This document shows positions 10,873 to 25,600 of a stretch of 64,000 nucleotides of DNA, piece by piece. Below the pieces are notes generated by a model. The model saw only the letters and a program-made list of their open reading frames with translations, was not told where the DNA came from and did not search any database. The stretch spans positions 24,972,869-25,036,868 of the forward strand of contig NC_088779.1 in the NCBI RefSeq assembly GCF_954871325.1. The letters are read 5' to 3'. Both the position numbers and the translations under genes were made by a program. Source of the stretch: Gordionus sp. m RMFG-2023. Taxonomy: Eukaryota > Nematomorpha > Gordioida > Chordodea > Parachordodidae. Numbering within the stretch: the stretch's first letter is position 1; each line of letters starts with the position of its first letter.

Positions 10873-12404
10873 ATGGATGAAGAGCATATATCAGATGATA
10901 ATCATATGGTAGTATCTGATAGAGTTCAAAGTATGGCAAGAGGTATATATCAGGAATTTGAAAGGATGATAAGAAAATATGATGAAGAGGTAGTCAAAAG
11001 TTTAATGCCATTAGTAGTTTCATTACTAGAAAATCTTGAAACTACACATTTACAGGCTGAGGAAACAAAAATAGAATTAGAAATTTTAAAGGAAGATAAT
11101 GATCAACTAATGACACAATATGAAAGGGAAAAACAATCTAAGAGATCGATTGAGCAAGTAATTTTATTGTTATTTAAATATAATTATGCTACATAAATAT
11201 TTCACCAATATAAAGATAAATAGGTTTTAAAATCAATATTAACCTTAAAATTTAGTTTAAATCTTTCCTTTTCATTTTATAATCATAAAATATTTGATTT
11301 TATCCCATGAATAGTTTGTATACAATTAAAATCTAAAATCCATTATAAATTATTTTATCTTTTAACAAATTAGTTAAACAATATTAAGTTTTAATAATAA
11401 ATATATCTAAATGTTTTTAACTTGTCTCCCTATAAATCAAAATTATTCATGTACCTTTTTATATAATAAAATGCTACAATATACATTATAAAAAATAAAT
11501 CAGCAATATTATAAAAATATTTTAAAAATCAGAAATATTTTGAATTGGATGATGTATTAGAAGGTGAAAAGAAAAATCTACAAGACAGGATTAAAAGTTT
11601 GGAGTCATTGGTGCATATCATGGAGTTAAAATCCAAAAATTCTATGGATCATGGTTAATTTACTTTCTGTTATCACTTAGTTGGGTAATGGCTTAAGGTT
11701 GGCTAATTTGGATCAATCTGCAGGCATGTCCTGGAAAAATTTGTTAATATTAACATTAAAGCATTTTTTAAGTATCTTAAATTAAAACTGCTATATCTTT
11801 AAGAAAATACCTTATGGTCAAAGTGATAGTTTTAAGCAAAAAAAACTTGGTTAAATGATTTTTTAGCCTTTAAAAATGGCGTAAACAGCCAAATAATAGT
11901 AATTATCCAACTAGAGTTATCACAATTTGCATTCCAATATATTATAGTCTTAAATGAAATTATCATAAGTTGACCTCTTAAAATATATTTATTTTATATT
12001 TTTTGCCTCAATTTTATCATTAATAGAGGAACAAATGAGCAATTTAGATAAGTTAATATTACATTAGTCTTTGGAATCCAAATATAGGGCAAGGCCAGGT
12101 CTTAAATAATTAAAAAATGAAACTCAAAGAAATTTTAGTTATTTAATTATTATAATGCATTAAACCCCCATTTTGTGGTCACTCTTCAGTATATAAGTAA
12201 CTTATCATTTAATATTCAAACAAAAAAATAAAAAGAGGATATTAATTTGCATAATATAAGAATATAATATTTTTTTACCAAAAAAATAAATAAATTATAG
12301 GATTAAATTTTTATATTTAATTAAAAACTTCAGCCAATCGACTAGAAGAAAAAGAGAGTGAATGGAAAAAGGATTACAATAAACTGCACGAAAGATATTC
12401 GGAA
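10873..12404 (+). CDS. JIP3: JIP exons 1-3: RH1 domain and first coiled coil
   Basis: Exon 1 starts at the first ATG of the open frame (MDEEHISDD) and encodes the RH1 domain: [14 protein letters not shown], then [16 protein letters not shown], matching the kinesin-binding N-terminus of JIP3/4. The coiled coil continues in exon 2 ([20 protein letters not shown], 11533-11653) and exon 3 ([20 protein letters not shown], 12334-12404). In the family the next words are a HNYMEHLERTK-like segment. I could not find it, and exon 3 ends in phase 0 while the next recognised exon needs a two-base carry-over, so one small exon remains unplaced in 12405-15613. Confidence 0.9.
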
Positions 12405-15400
12405 GTAATTTGTATAAATATAGTTTAAAAGCCATTTGAATAATCTCATAAAATTTATCAGTTTGTAATTAATGCCTTGCTCTGTATTATTTTAACTCCC
12501 CCTCCATCTCTCTTCTTACTTTAACATAAATCTTTATAGGGATTTATTAACTGGCAATATCTATTAACCACCCCCTCCCCATCACTATTTTTGAAATATA
12601 GGTTTTTGGTGTAGTGGATCTATTTCACAACTTTTCAAACTCAAAAGGCTGAATAGTTTTGTTACTTTGACCCAAGATATTAGATTTAGAGTCGATCAAA
12701 AATTTAACCTTAATAATAATGCTCTAATTTATTTTTAAAAAATTATTTTTATAAAAATTTTTCTCACATCACCAAAGCTCTTCAAAACTCATTTGGATTA
12801 TAAAGAAAGGACAAAGATTATGGCAAAATTAAACGCCAACAATCAAAACGCCTATCACAATACCGCCCCCTTCTCGTGAGAAAACTAAAAATATTAAAAT
12901 TTAGTCCAGAGTTCTTAAAAGATACTTATCTAATGTATCTAGATATAGATATATTACCTAAAGATCTATCTACATAAGATACATTTTTACAAATGTATCT
13001 CGATACGTATACATCGTACAGAAACAATTTTTATTATTCTTATGTACGGTATGCATAATGCTTAATTTAGGATTCTATTGTTAAAATTCAAATATAGAAG
13101 TGAACGATAAAAAATTTATTGAGCTGATATCACATCTATATACAAAATCTATGACAAAAAGGGTGGTTGTTAGGATTTGAATAATTAAACATTCTCAAAT
13201 TTTTTATCATTAAGGCACCCCCGTTTATCTGTAAAGACTTTTCTAGCCATGCTAGTTTTCTAACGGGGCAATTGACGACAGTAGTGTTGTTAATTGGCTC
13301 GTTTTTAGCCGATTTTTTAAAACGGCTAACTCAATATTTTAGCCAAAAAAATATTGCCGAAGCTTCGAGATTTCGTTAATATATTTCTACCTTTGTTCCT
13401 TCTATGAGCAAAATCTTCAGGTTTGCGTGATATTTTTCTGGATGAAATATTGAGTTAGCCGTTTTTAAAAATCGGCTCAAAACGAGCCGATTAACAACAC
13501 TAGACGACAGAAAGGCTTCTATATTTAATCATAAACAATATTGGGATAATCATTAAATATATTAAAATCCTGACACTCATTTATAGAACAATCATTCAAA
13601 ATTTAATGAATGTCAAAACGTATATAATTTTTATATCATTTTAAGGGGTGGCCAAAAAAATATAATATAAATTTTTTGATTTCTTTTCAAAGATGTCTAG
13701 AAATATAAATCGAAAAGTTATGATATATTTTTTTAATTATTATAACAAATAAATTATATCCATTGCAAAATAAAATATGTCCAGTTTGTTTTTATAATAA
13801 TAAACTCGGTTATCTATTTAACGAATTAAATTCAAATATTATTTTTTTGATTATTTTTTTGATAGATTAAAAAAGTTAAATTAAATTTTATCAAAATGTA
13901 AATTATTATTATATAACAGAAACTGAGACAAAATTTTAATCATAGAAAGCAATAATATTTTATTTAAAAAAAATTAGAGACCAGAAAGTTATAATCCCGG
14001 TCCTTATATCTGGTATGGCTTGTAGGTCATAAAATGGTATGATTTTGAAAAATGCAGTCCTGTCTTGAAAAAAAATTACTCAAACCTGGGCCATAATGAT
14101 AGGCTGAATGATCAATTTAACTAATTGGGAAATAGATCATTTAACATGGATTCTCATATTTTCAATTTACCTTTAGAAACAATTTACAAAATAGAGTCGA
14201 AATTATTTGAATTGACAAAATTTTTAATCTGATCGGGCTCCAAAAAACGATTCTAGCTGATTGCTCAGGATTAAAACTGCAATGCTCAGAAAAAAAATTC
14301 GTAAAAGCTAAGAATAAATATTTAGGCAGTTTCAAGTATAAAACTGAAATAATCTCGTCTTAGAATTTAAGGAAAAATATCTGTGAAATTCATTAAATTT
14401 GTTACTTTCTGTATACTCAAACCAAAACTCATTGACCAAATCTTACTGTGCCGTTTTAATAACAAAGGTTTTAGAAATTGTGACAGCCACACATATAAAG
14501 AAGACTACAATAGTTATACCCATAATTTTTTTTAATTGTGAGCAATTAAGGGGAAATTTGTATTTCGATTTTTATTTTGAGTGAAATAAGGAAAAAAAAC
14601 AGGCTTGCCATTATTAAAAACAAATCAGCTTGGAAGACGAGTCAGAAATCTTTCCTCTAGGTTTCTCTAAAAGAAATATAATTTTTTAAAATAAATTTTG
14701 TGGCCTTTATAAAACGAAAAAAGACAAATAAACAAAGAAAATAATTATTGATGGGTCAGAGATATATATTTTTTTAAAATAAATAAATCAAATTTAGACA
14801 TTGTTAATAAAGGAAAATAAGGGTTTATATTGAAAGACAATAAGCCTTGTTACACCTAGTGCTGTTAAAAACTTCCGGGATAGGTTCGAAATTGCTAAAA
14901 CAAAAATCGCGAAAAATTGGGAATCTCGCTCCTAGAAATTTTTTTAAGTAAATTTGAAATGAATATTAATCGATGCCTAGGAAAGTAAACACTCGTATTT
15001 AAATTGTGTTTTTTTTTAAAAAAAATCGCGAAAATAGAGGAAATATTATCCATATTCCCAATTTTTAGCGATTTTTATTTTAGCGTTTTAGAACGGTACC
15101 TAAACTTCCGAGACTTCAATAATATTTATTTGTCGAAAATTTTGCTTTCATAGACCAGTTTATGCTTTAGCATATAATACTAATCAAGATAGACGATTTA
15201 TTTTATAAAAGTGTACACACATCGAAGTCAGCTGTATGTCATCGGCTTTAGTGGACATCATTGAAAGGCCAAGGTATTTCGTTTAAATGCCTTAGGCCGC
15301 ATTCATAGTATCCGATCTGACACGAATTAACAGCTGATCTATTTAAAAATTTCTTTATTAAGATTAACAATCTTTAATTCTAATTCATAATAATAAACTA

Positions 15401-18400
15401 AGAAATATTGATTTTTAATAAAGAAAAAATGATCCCATGAGCAGATTTTAAAATTTCATCAGCTGTTAAATTGTGTCGGATCGGATGCCACTATACTCAT
15501 ATTTTTTGGAAATTTTTTTATTATTGAACGAAATATTTTTGAAAAATCAATTTTTATTACGTGATTTTACCGGCTTAAATAAATAATTAAAAATCAATTT
15601 ACTATAACTACAGGTCGAGCAATAATATATCCGAATTTAACCGCGCAGCTTTTGAGTCTAGCGATTATGATAGGGCTCAAGAATTCTCATTGGACAACGA
15701 CGAATTATCGAATCGTAAAAGCTTTTAATTTTTAAAAAAATATAAGAGAAAATAAATACGTTAATATTTTTATTATATATTATGACAATAATATCAAATT
15801 TTTAAATTAACCTTCAAAATTTACTCAGGGTTATTGGCAACCAGGTTCGGTAAATAACCTCATACTGGGAAAATTTTTTTTGACAACGTAAATATGCCCA
15901 TTTAAAAAAAATATAAACTTGGACCTTATCTCATACATTTGATTTGGAATAATCAAGCAGATGTATAGTTTTGGTGGGTAATGGCTAATTCTGTCATTAC
16001 AGACGCTTGCCGAAGAACTTCCAAGCCAATGAAGTACGAGTTGATTTATTTCTGTTCTTCAAGTTCTAGTTACAAGCACCCCATGTGTATTTTCTTCTAC
16101 AGACCTTAAGAAGTTTATTTTTTTTTAAATCGCTTAAAAAACGGCAAAACGACTACCTAAAAAAGATGAATCTTTAAAACGAATTTCAAATTTTTTTATT
16201 ATTTGGAGCAAAATCCTACCAACATCAAACCTTTTGCCCATATCTCTGGCCCAAAGTCTTGGCTTAAATGCGAATTCCATTTACATAAACTCGAAATAAT
16301 TTTTCGGTATGAGACTATTTACCGAAATCTGCAATACCTATCAACGAATCGATTTTTTAGATGATAAAAAGTTTTCTTAAAAGAATAAATGAAAAGAAAC
16401 GTTAAGGAGTTGTGTGTCCTGGTTCGACTTATTGCTAAACAGCCAGCTGTTTAGCGTTTCGACGAAACTATCTAAAAAAGTAAGAAAGAAAAACAACAAA
16501 AAAAAATGTGAAATAAAAATATGAAAAATAACAGTGCCACAAATTTTTTTAAAAACAAGCCAAAATGGTGGTGTCCTATTTCAAGGACCTTACGCTAAAT
16601 AAGTATCAAAAAAATATGCCTAACCAGGATACAGTCTAACAGATTTATCAAAATTTAAGATTGATTTAATAATGAAAAAGAAAATGTAGTTTAAATTTAT
16701 AAGAAATTTGAAAAATGTTTTTTGTTTTAAATTAAAAAAAAAAGGTATATGGAAAGACCGAATTTCGGAATCCGAGCCATATATCGAAGATAACATTCAA
16801 GATTCAACGTAATAATAATTATGATATTTATACACCTTTATTATAGTTTTTAAAAAAAAAAAAATTGTTTGATCTGAGCCGGTTATAACGCTGTTAATAA
16901 AATGTAGAGGTCAGTCCAAATCTTGCGGCAATAATGGCTAGGCGATTTGAAGCTTCATTTCTCTCACAGTTATTTTTCTCATACACATAATCTTTATCAT
17001 ATAGCGAAAAAAATTCAAAAAAATGAATAATAATATATTTCTCACTTATAATAAGCATCTGACAACTTTAACATTTCATTTTTTTAGATTAATATTATAG
17101 TTGTGTTATGATCTTAATCCATATTTTATGATATATTTGAACAGGAACGAATTTAATAATGTTTAACTCTGAGTATTTCTTTTAAATTTTTTATTCACAC
17201 TTCTTATTTTGGGTGTTAGATTTAGCGAATATGTCTACACTAGTGTAATCCCAAATGAGACACGATATTATTCACATGGAAAAACTAAGTTTAATCATTT
17301 TTTTAGCCTAAAAATTGGCTCAAATGACTAAAAATATAGTAATTAGCCAATTAGAGTGATTATATACACGGTCATGCACTATTTTTTTAAATGATTTACT
17401 GATATTATTAATGATTTAAAATAAATAAATTTTACCATGTTACATTCTTTTAGTTTTTTTTTTCTTTCAGAGTTACAAAAATTTTTTAAATATAAATTGT
17501 GGTTTAGGGTCACCGAATTAATTTACCTCAGGCCACCAAATGTCTCAGAACGGCGTTATATATGCTTTAGATATATGTTAAAACAAAAAATAATACTAAA
17601 ATAAAGGATAAAATTACCATTCAATTTATTTATTTTCAAGTTTTGGACAATTTATATTATAATATAAGATCAAATTAAGATACTATGAAACACTATGAAA
17701 ATACTATAAAAATTAAAAAACTATAATAATTAAAAATATAATTTTATAATTGAGTTCCCAAAAAGGAACCATAAATATGTCTAAAATTTCTATTTGAGTT
17801 TTTTTAGCACATATATAAAAATTATCTGCCTTTGTTTTGTAAAGAGCCGTATTAATGCCTAGATTTTTTTAAAAACTTATATGTTAATGGCAAAAAGTGG
17901 ACATTTGTGGAAGTTACTATTGGAGTGAATATGAAGTTGTTAAAATTTTTATATTTGTTAATCTTTTTACTTTCTGCCTGCATTAGTGGATTGATATTTA
18001 AGTTTGAGGGGAATGAAGAGGCTCATGTGTGGTCCCATATTAGTGATTTTCCGTGGGCCCAAAGTATGGTTATCGTGCCATCAGGTCATCTACTAGAGAT
18101 AATTATTTATTTTATTTTTTTTTGGGTGGGGGGGGGGGGTTGAAGAGAGTTCGTATATAATTTATACCTCGCATATATGTATTTCATTTTTAAATCAAAT
18201 TCTTACAAATTAACCACTAAAATGAAATAAATTATATTATTTTTTTAAATGTATGCACAATTAATTATTAATTATCCTTTAAGAATTTAATTTGTAATAC
18301 GAAATTTTAATTCACTTCCTGAACCTTTTCTTAAGTGTCCAAAATATTTATCGATTTTTTTTCCGATATATATAATTTATGAATAGTTATTTTTGATTTT

Positions 18401-19516
18401 TTTTTTGCTATTAATATATCATAGCAATGCCCTTATTAAAGATTCTGGTTATTCCGCAGCTGATAATTTATCACTCTACGATGCCCAATACGACGAAAAT
18501 TCATCTGGTAACATTATAATCACGCATTCATTTTTATAAAAAATTATTTTAATTATGTTTTTTAGTAAAATTTAAAATTATAAATATATTTTGTTAACAT
18601 CTGGGAAAAGTTACAGTTACTAAATATAATGCCTATTTTTACAAATTATTTATGCACAATATAGAAGAACAAAGTGTTAGATCCTTTGGTAAAGTTCATT
18701 TAAATATAACTTTATATGAATTTATTTTACAAAAAAAATATATAATCTTATATTTTTTCAAAAATTATTACATCTTTGTATGCCAAAAAAAATTCACACG
18801 ATGGGAACAAATATAAAGCTAGCGATCATATATTCGGTAAAATTTATAATATATAATTCTTCTACGTTGAAATTTATAAGATGACTATTAAAAGGATGTT
18901 ATGAGTTGGTTAATAGATAAGTGATAAATATATTTAGAACATTATGATTAAGCATTTTTTTTAAATGGGGTTGGAAGGAACCGACCTAAAAGGGTGTCAA
19001 CACAATTGTCACCTTTGGGGGTTTTGCTGTATTTTATTTTTATAGTTTCCCGCTATTCACAAAATATATTATAAAATTATATTTTAATATAGCGATGGGC
19101 AAAGAGGTCGAAAATTTGATAGAAGAAAACAACGAACTTTTGGCTACCAAGTTACAACAATATCTTTTTTTTCGTTACTTCTTTTCATACATTCTTCTTA
19201 AATTTGACTTTATAAGGGCTCAAACAAATAGCGGAAAACGTTTAGGTAGAATAAAAAAATATTTTAAGGTGTGACCATGAATAAAATTGAGACTTTTTAA
19301 TTTTTAGGCTCTCTTTTTGACCCTTCTTAAACATATGATTATTTAACCATATATAGATGTTATATTTATTTGTTTTTACGTATTCTATCATTTAGATTAT
19401 GTTGATTTTTTAAATTTATTATAAAATGTTTAATAGAAACGCCTTGAACATTGTAAAGGATGATCTCATCATAAAATTAGACGAATTAACGAGGTTAGTC
19501 TTTTTTTTTCAACAAA

Positions 19517-19608
<92 letters not shown>

Positions 19609-22600
19609 GAGAAAGAAAGAAAGAAATGAAGAATGAAAGAAAGAAATGTTGGAAGAAAGAGACAAAAATTATTTAATATTTATATAAAAAATCTATAATA
19701 ATCATTTTATTATTTCTTACCTTAGTGAACAAGAGATACTGAGAGAGGAAATCGAATCCTTGCAGAGGATAAAAGATAATTTTATGAGAAGAATAGATGA
19801 ATTAGAAAACGAACTCAAGATCATGAAATCGTCTGCTCAAGCTATTTCTAAACCCGAAAACGTAGATGACTCGGATGAGGTTTAATGTGTTTTATATGCC
19901 CATACAAGCCCCTCCCCCTCTAAATATATATCTCAAAATATATTTAAATCATTTTATTAAAAAAACTGCCAACTAAATTTATTCGTCTCATTCCCCTTAT
20001 TAAACGGGACGCGTCTACATCCGTTCCCGTAACTTTTTTATCGCAGTTTTGTAATTTTTTAATAAAAAATAAAAATAATGATTCTTTACTTAGTATTTTT
20101 TATAACAAATATTAATTTATATCCTCAAAAAACTTATTATTGTTCATTTTATATTCTAATGCTAAACATTTTAGTCCAGTAACTCAAGTTCATGATTTTA
20201 GCTTGTACCATATGTTCTCTGAAGTTATTTTTTAGAGACGGAAATGTAAAAAGTTCATTTGTTGCTTAGATGGCTCTCTATTTCTTCTATTTATATTGGC
20301 TCATTCTTAATAATTTCCTCTTCCATTAGAAAAGTCCTTTGAAGATGTTATTCTTTTTTGTTGGTTTCTTTAATTTATCAGCATTCTACTTTTAAAGGTA
20401 GCACGCTACGGCTCTACTTGGCAAAAAAATAGTATGAAGCTACTCTTTTAAATAGCCTCGCTACTTTTACGCTATTTTTATTTTAATTAAAGAATTTTTT
20501 TTTTGTATCTAATCCGATATTCATAAAATTCACATTTTAAAAATTCGAACATGTAAAAAAAATATTGAAAAAAAAGTTAACTAAAAATGTAAAATATATG
20601 CTTTTTTTTATTGGACGGCGATCAGAAGGTATAAGCTTTGTCTTATTAAATAATCGCTCAACACTACCACGTGAGAACCACGTGATAATTAATTTTATAA
20701 ATTTATTTTATAACAAAAATTTTCAAAAATGTTTATTTAGACATTGTCTTAATCAGATTGATAAATGAGGGATTCGACCAAGTAAATTGGCTGAATTTTA
20801 TCAATTTAAAATTGGTTATGACTTTATAAAACAATTTTTGTGAAACATGGTCCTGACTAGTAAATATCGCTTCATTTGAGCCTATTTTTTTAAATGGCGA
20901 ACTCAGTATTTTACCCATAGCCTAAAGAGTTGAAAATATTTTTGCAGGCTTGGGAAATTCAACAAAATCATTTTCTAGTGAAATTTTGTTGTTGTCACCT
21001 GTCTCATTCTCTTCCACATATATTTGTTGGCCTCATTTTAAATTGCTTGATAAATTAGATTTATATTCCAGTTAAAAATTTTAATATTTAATTATTTTGC
21101 GAAGATTATCATTTTGAAATTATAAATAAGTTTTATTATATTTTATAATGTGTTTATGTAAAATTTGTAAATAGCGAAGTTGCACGTCTAGCTATTCTCT
21201 AAAAAGAAGTGTGCTACCTTTATCCCTTCAAAAAAAGTAAAGCGTTACTTAATGGGGACTCCAAGGTTGCTATATTTTAGACTAGAGGTGGCTTCTCGCC
21301 AGGAATGTAATTTGTTTTAAAAAAATTTTCGAGCTCTCATGATCGTGGATTTTAGCCTTAGAATATTAAATGAACATTAATTAATATTTGTAATTTATTT
21401 GCATAATCACTGGAAACGAAAATGTGAAGATGTGGACGCCTCCCATTTTAGGTATAACGTTTTTGGAAGGCGTTCCTTTCTAGAAAAACGGAAACGAATG
21501 TTTCTGACCTTCTTCATCCCCCCCCCCCCCCAACCACCCCCTCCCACGATATCGGAACATATTATTCCATTAACTATTATTAAAATTTATCTATTGATAT
21601 CGTATAATGTTATAAAAGTGAACAATCGATTTTCTAGAACCCGAATATTAACGATACCAAGTTATATTGGTTGATAACCAACTGCCAATAACTGATGGCC
21701 TATCCTATTTTAAATAATAACATTATGGGGAAATTTTATTTATTAAAAAAGGCTCGCTCTCAAAATAAGCGTTTCACTCGGTTGGAGATGGCTCGGGTTA
21801 TACTGGAACGGAACGAGTACAAGGAAAAATGGTTGGAATTGCGGGATGCTGTGCGGTGGACCGAAACCATCAAAGCCGCTCGTTCCGAAAAATTTGCTAA
21901 TCGCTCTGCTCCTACCAATAAAACGAGAGGACGAAGCGGGAGCGCCAAACGAATGAACGAGGCCAGCGAAAAGTCAGGAGGCAGAGTTGGAACTATATGG
22001 GGCTTGTAATAGCTTATTTTTATACTTTTAGGCTATGCCAAGTATTAATAGAATATCCCTAATTATAAATATTATATCTTTCATACTAAGGCCTTACCAG
22101 AACCCCTATCATCGTTTAAGAAAACAAAAATAAAAAAGTTATAAATTAAAGAGTAGTTAAATATAGTATTTATACACTGATTACCCTTTGAAATTATTCG
22201 TTAATTAATACGATTAGTAAGCAACGATATATAAATTATTTTATATAATTTCATGAAAATTAAAATGAACGATAGCTTTAGTCAACTTTTCGGGGCCCCC
22301 CAACAAGAAAACTTTATTGATTCTAACATGATAAACGCCGAAAATAAAATGGCTACCATCAAATACAACGCGTGCAATGAAAGAGTCTCCCCCGGTGTTA
22401 AATCCATATTACCTGACCGAGATTTGTAATGAAAAATTATTATATTTAGTTTTTATAGTTTATTTATTATTAACACGTTTGTATGTTCTAGAATATTCTA
22501 GAATTCTAACTCCACACGTTATTTGAAAATTATGGGGTCAATTTCATATCACTAATCCCCCTTCCACCCCCTCCTAAAAAACAATAATTAATAGTTGTAT

Positions 22601-25600
22601 TTTATAAGCTAGTTTACTTTTGATTGGTTTATATTTCTTTCTACTTATTTTTGGCCAGGCCCATATTATTAAAAAATTTTTATTGGCCAATTCGACATTT
22701 TACGGTTCACTTTTCAGCTAATATAAAATAATTTAATTTCGAATAACTTTTAAAATTATCTTCTCTATTCTAAAATGAAGATTATTATACATTTTATAAC
22801 AAGGAAAAACTACATTCATGTTCATTTTGGTGAAATAAATATATTTAATTTTTGTAATGTTATGTGTTTGATTGAAAAATAAAAATGAGTTATAAACTAG
22901 TTAAGTATTTTATATCGAGAGATGTAAAAGATTTTGAAATGGGAAATAAAAAATATGAGAAGTGAATGAATGTGATATATCATTGTATGCAGTGAAGGTC
23001 AACGATACGGTCCTATTACCATATTTTTGTGTATATTTTATTTTATAATACTTTTCTAGAGGAGTTACCTTCGTTCTTATTTCTAGTTCATTTTTATTTT
23101 GCAATATAACCATGAAAAGAATTTTACGTTTAAATGTCTTTTTTAGGACCATGGTCTAGGCCTGTCTTTTTTCTGAGTACCGTGGTCCGGTCCAGTCTGT
23201 GTGCATCGGCCCGAACTATAGACCGTACAACGACCTTCACTTATTCTATGATATAATTTTAAAAAATATTTATTATTTATTATATTAGATAAAAGTCGAA
23301 TTTTAAAAAATTTGGCTAGGGTATAATAATCTTTTTCCCGGCTTAAATTAAATTAAAAAGATTGCACCTTCAGTCCCGATTTAATTAAAAAAATTATACG
23401 GCCATGCCCGGATATTCGGGCCGGGCTTTAGTCCGCGTCTGCAAGTCTGATAAATATGTACTTAATTATTTAAACTTTATTCTTTTAGACTAAGCGAGAA
23501 ATTGAGAGCCGAACGCCACAAAAGAGATAAACTAAATACATTTTCGCGCGTTCAAGTTTCGCTCTCGGATAACGAGTCCGATGGCCTTAACCATTTTTAC
23601 CCATCTCAGGAAGATAAGTAATGAAAATATTGATATACAAAAGAATCTTATGTATATTTTTTTAAATTCAAATTAATTTTCACTACGATACTTATTATTT
23701 TCGGCATAATGAGAGCCCTCGCGAATTATAGCAGTTTTTTGAGCTCCTAACTGGTCCTAAAAAGGCCAAGATTCCTTCTAATGGTCCTGACTTGGCCCTG
23801 TCCGTACAGGGCTATAGTTTCTACAAAATCGAGTGATAGTCAACGGTTCAGGTTCGAACAACACAACAAACCGAAGAAATTTCAAAAAAGTTTTGGTTTG
23901 TGGAACAATTTGAACCTTAACAGGTGACTTTCACTAACAACTCAATTTTTTTTTGATTAGGGTCTACAAGCGACTTAATCTGATATATATATATATAGAA
24001 CGAAAAAAGAAAAACATTTTTAAAAACATCGATTAATATTTATATAGAAACAACAAAAAGGGCAATGACGAAAATAGACGATTCCAGGCTTACGGTTGGA
24101 GCCTTCCCGTTTCGCAATCGCGTTTCATATTTCCCAACAGAATAGACCCTACCAAACATTCATCGAATGTAGTAAGAATCTAATTTCTATAAAATCTATA
24201 TTCTTTTAAATCCTTATTCTTATCTCAAGTAAAAAAAAAAACTATGTGGTATGGTTGGATCCGCTCCATTTTTTAGCTAGCTAAATAGGGTGCGAAACCG
24301 GGTTTTTATCCAACTATCATTTCGGCCTCGGGTTTCTTTTTTTTTTAAAAAAATAGCTCAAGTTTTGGAGAATGTATGAAAAAAATGAACTTTGCTCCTC
24401 TGTGATTATCGGATTTTTTTCGGCGCGTGATAACGCGAGCGATAGAATAAGGTCTCTTCAAATCCCTATTTTCGATAATAATTTTTTTTTTAAATTATGG
24501 GAATTTCAAATTGTGATTGATACGCAGTCTCAAAAAAAATATCTTAGAAAACGATTCAATAATACGTCATAAAATAGGAAGGTACCGGAAAAAAAAATAA
24601 AACAGATCAATATATATTTGATTTTGATTGGTGAATAACAATTTTTAAAATTTTTTTGGGGTTTTTGATAGATCTCACATTTTCTACTCGAGGGTAAACA
24701 CATATTTAAATACAAACATTTATCCAGAATTATCATTCATTAAAAAAAAATTTTTCTTCTTAAATAAGATGCAAACAAAAAAATTAACGTCAATATCCAT
24801 ACCAGTGCCTATATATTGCCGACCCTTATCATCCGAAAGAAGTCAGTTAAATGGATGCAAGGTATATTATATTTGAAACCGTTTATAAAGAATTTTAGAT
24901 TTGGGGTTAAGTTAATCTTGTAATCGGTTGGGTCATTGTATTTGGTGGCGAATAAAATAATAGCTAACCTTACACGGACAAGGTAAACGTCAATCTTATA
25001 AAAAGTAAGCTATAAAAAATTTACACAACAAATAGAAGAAGAATGAACTGTAATGATAAATGGTGCATGAGAAAGTTTAGAAAAAAATGGATAGATATCA
25101 TGAGACCGATTATTTGATTTTTTTTAAAAACTACTCTATAGATATCGTGTGCCTCGGGTGTCAATTTGTCCGGTGGAAGGACTAAAGATGGAGGAAAAAT
25201 ATGCGGTGCTAGTGTGTTTTATAATATTTACAACCCTTTAAACGAAACTCAATCCGCCGATAAGTTAACCAATCCTCAAAACACCGCGGAAAATAACGAT
25301 TACCTCACGGAACTAGAAAAGGAACTGCAAGTACTTATTTATTTTTTCTCCCTCCTTTTTTATATATTAAATTTAAAATATGTCCTCCTTATTTTATTTT
25401 ACATTTTGTTTTATATATATAGTTTCTTTAATTACCAATTTATCTGTACTACGTCATCTCATAAGAAAGGAAGAGAAATAATAGAAATAAAATCTTAATA
25501 ACTTGAAAAATGTAATATTAGGCGAATATGGCGGCTTCCAGAGACCTATCAGCCTCTATTTCTGCTTCTACTTCCTCGAATTACTCGTCACTCATTTGGA

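Noticed and set aside
19426-19629. Lys/Glu/Arg repeat protein after JIP exon 10
   Set aside because: The reading continues through the donor into the (GAAA)n microsatellite; only 19437-19493 is coding.
21760-21948. Minus-strand ORF over the RH2 exon
   Set aside because: Antisense of the strongly conserved RH2 coding sequence.
23145-23450. Clear-cut MITE at the GGTCCGG/GGGCCGGG block in JIP intron 13
   Set aside because: GC-rich words of the CCCGGCCC family are present, but I could not define matching ends or a target duplication, so it is only mentioned as a degenerate relative.
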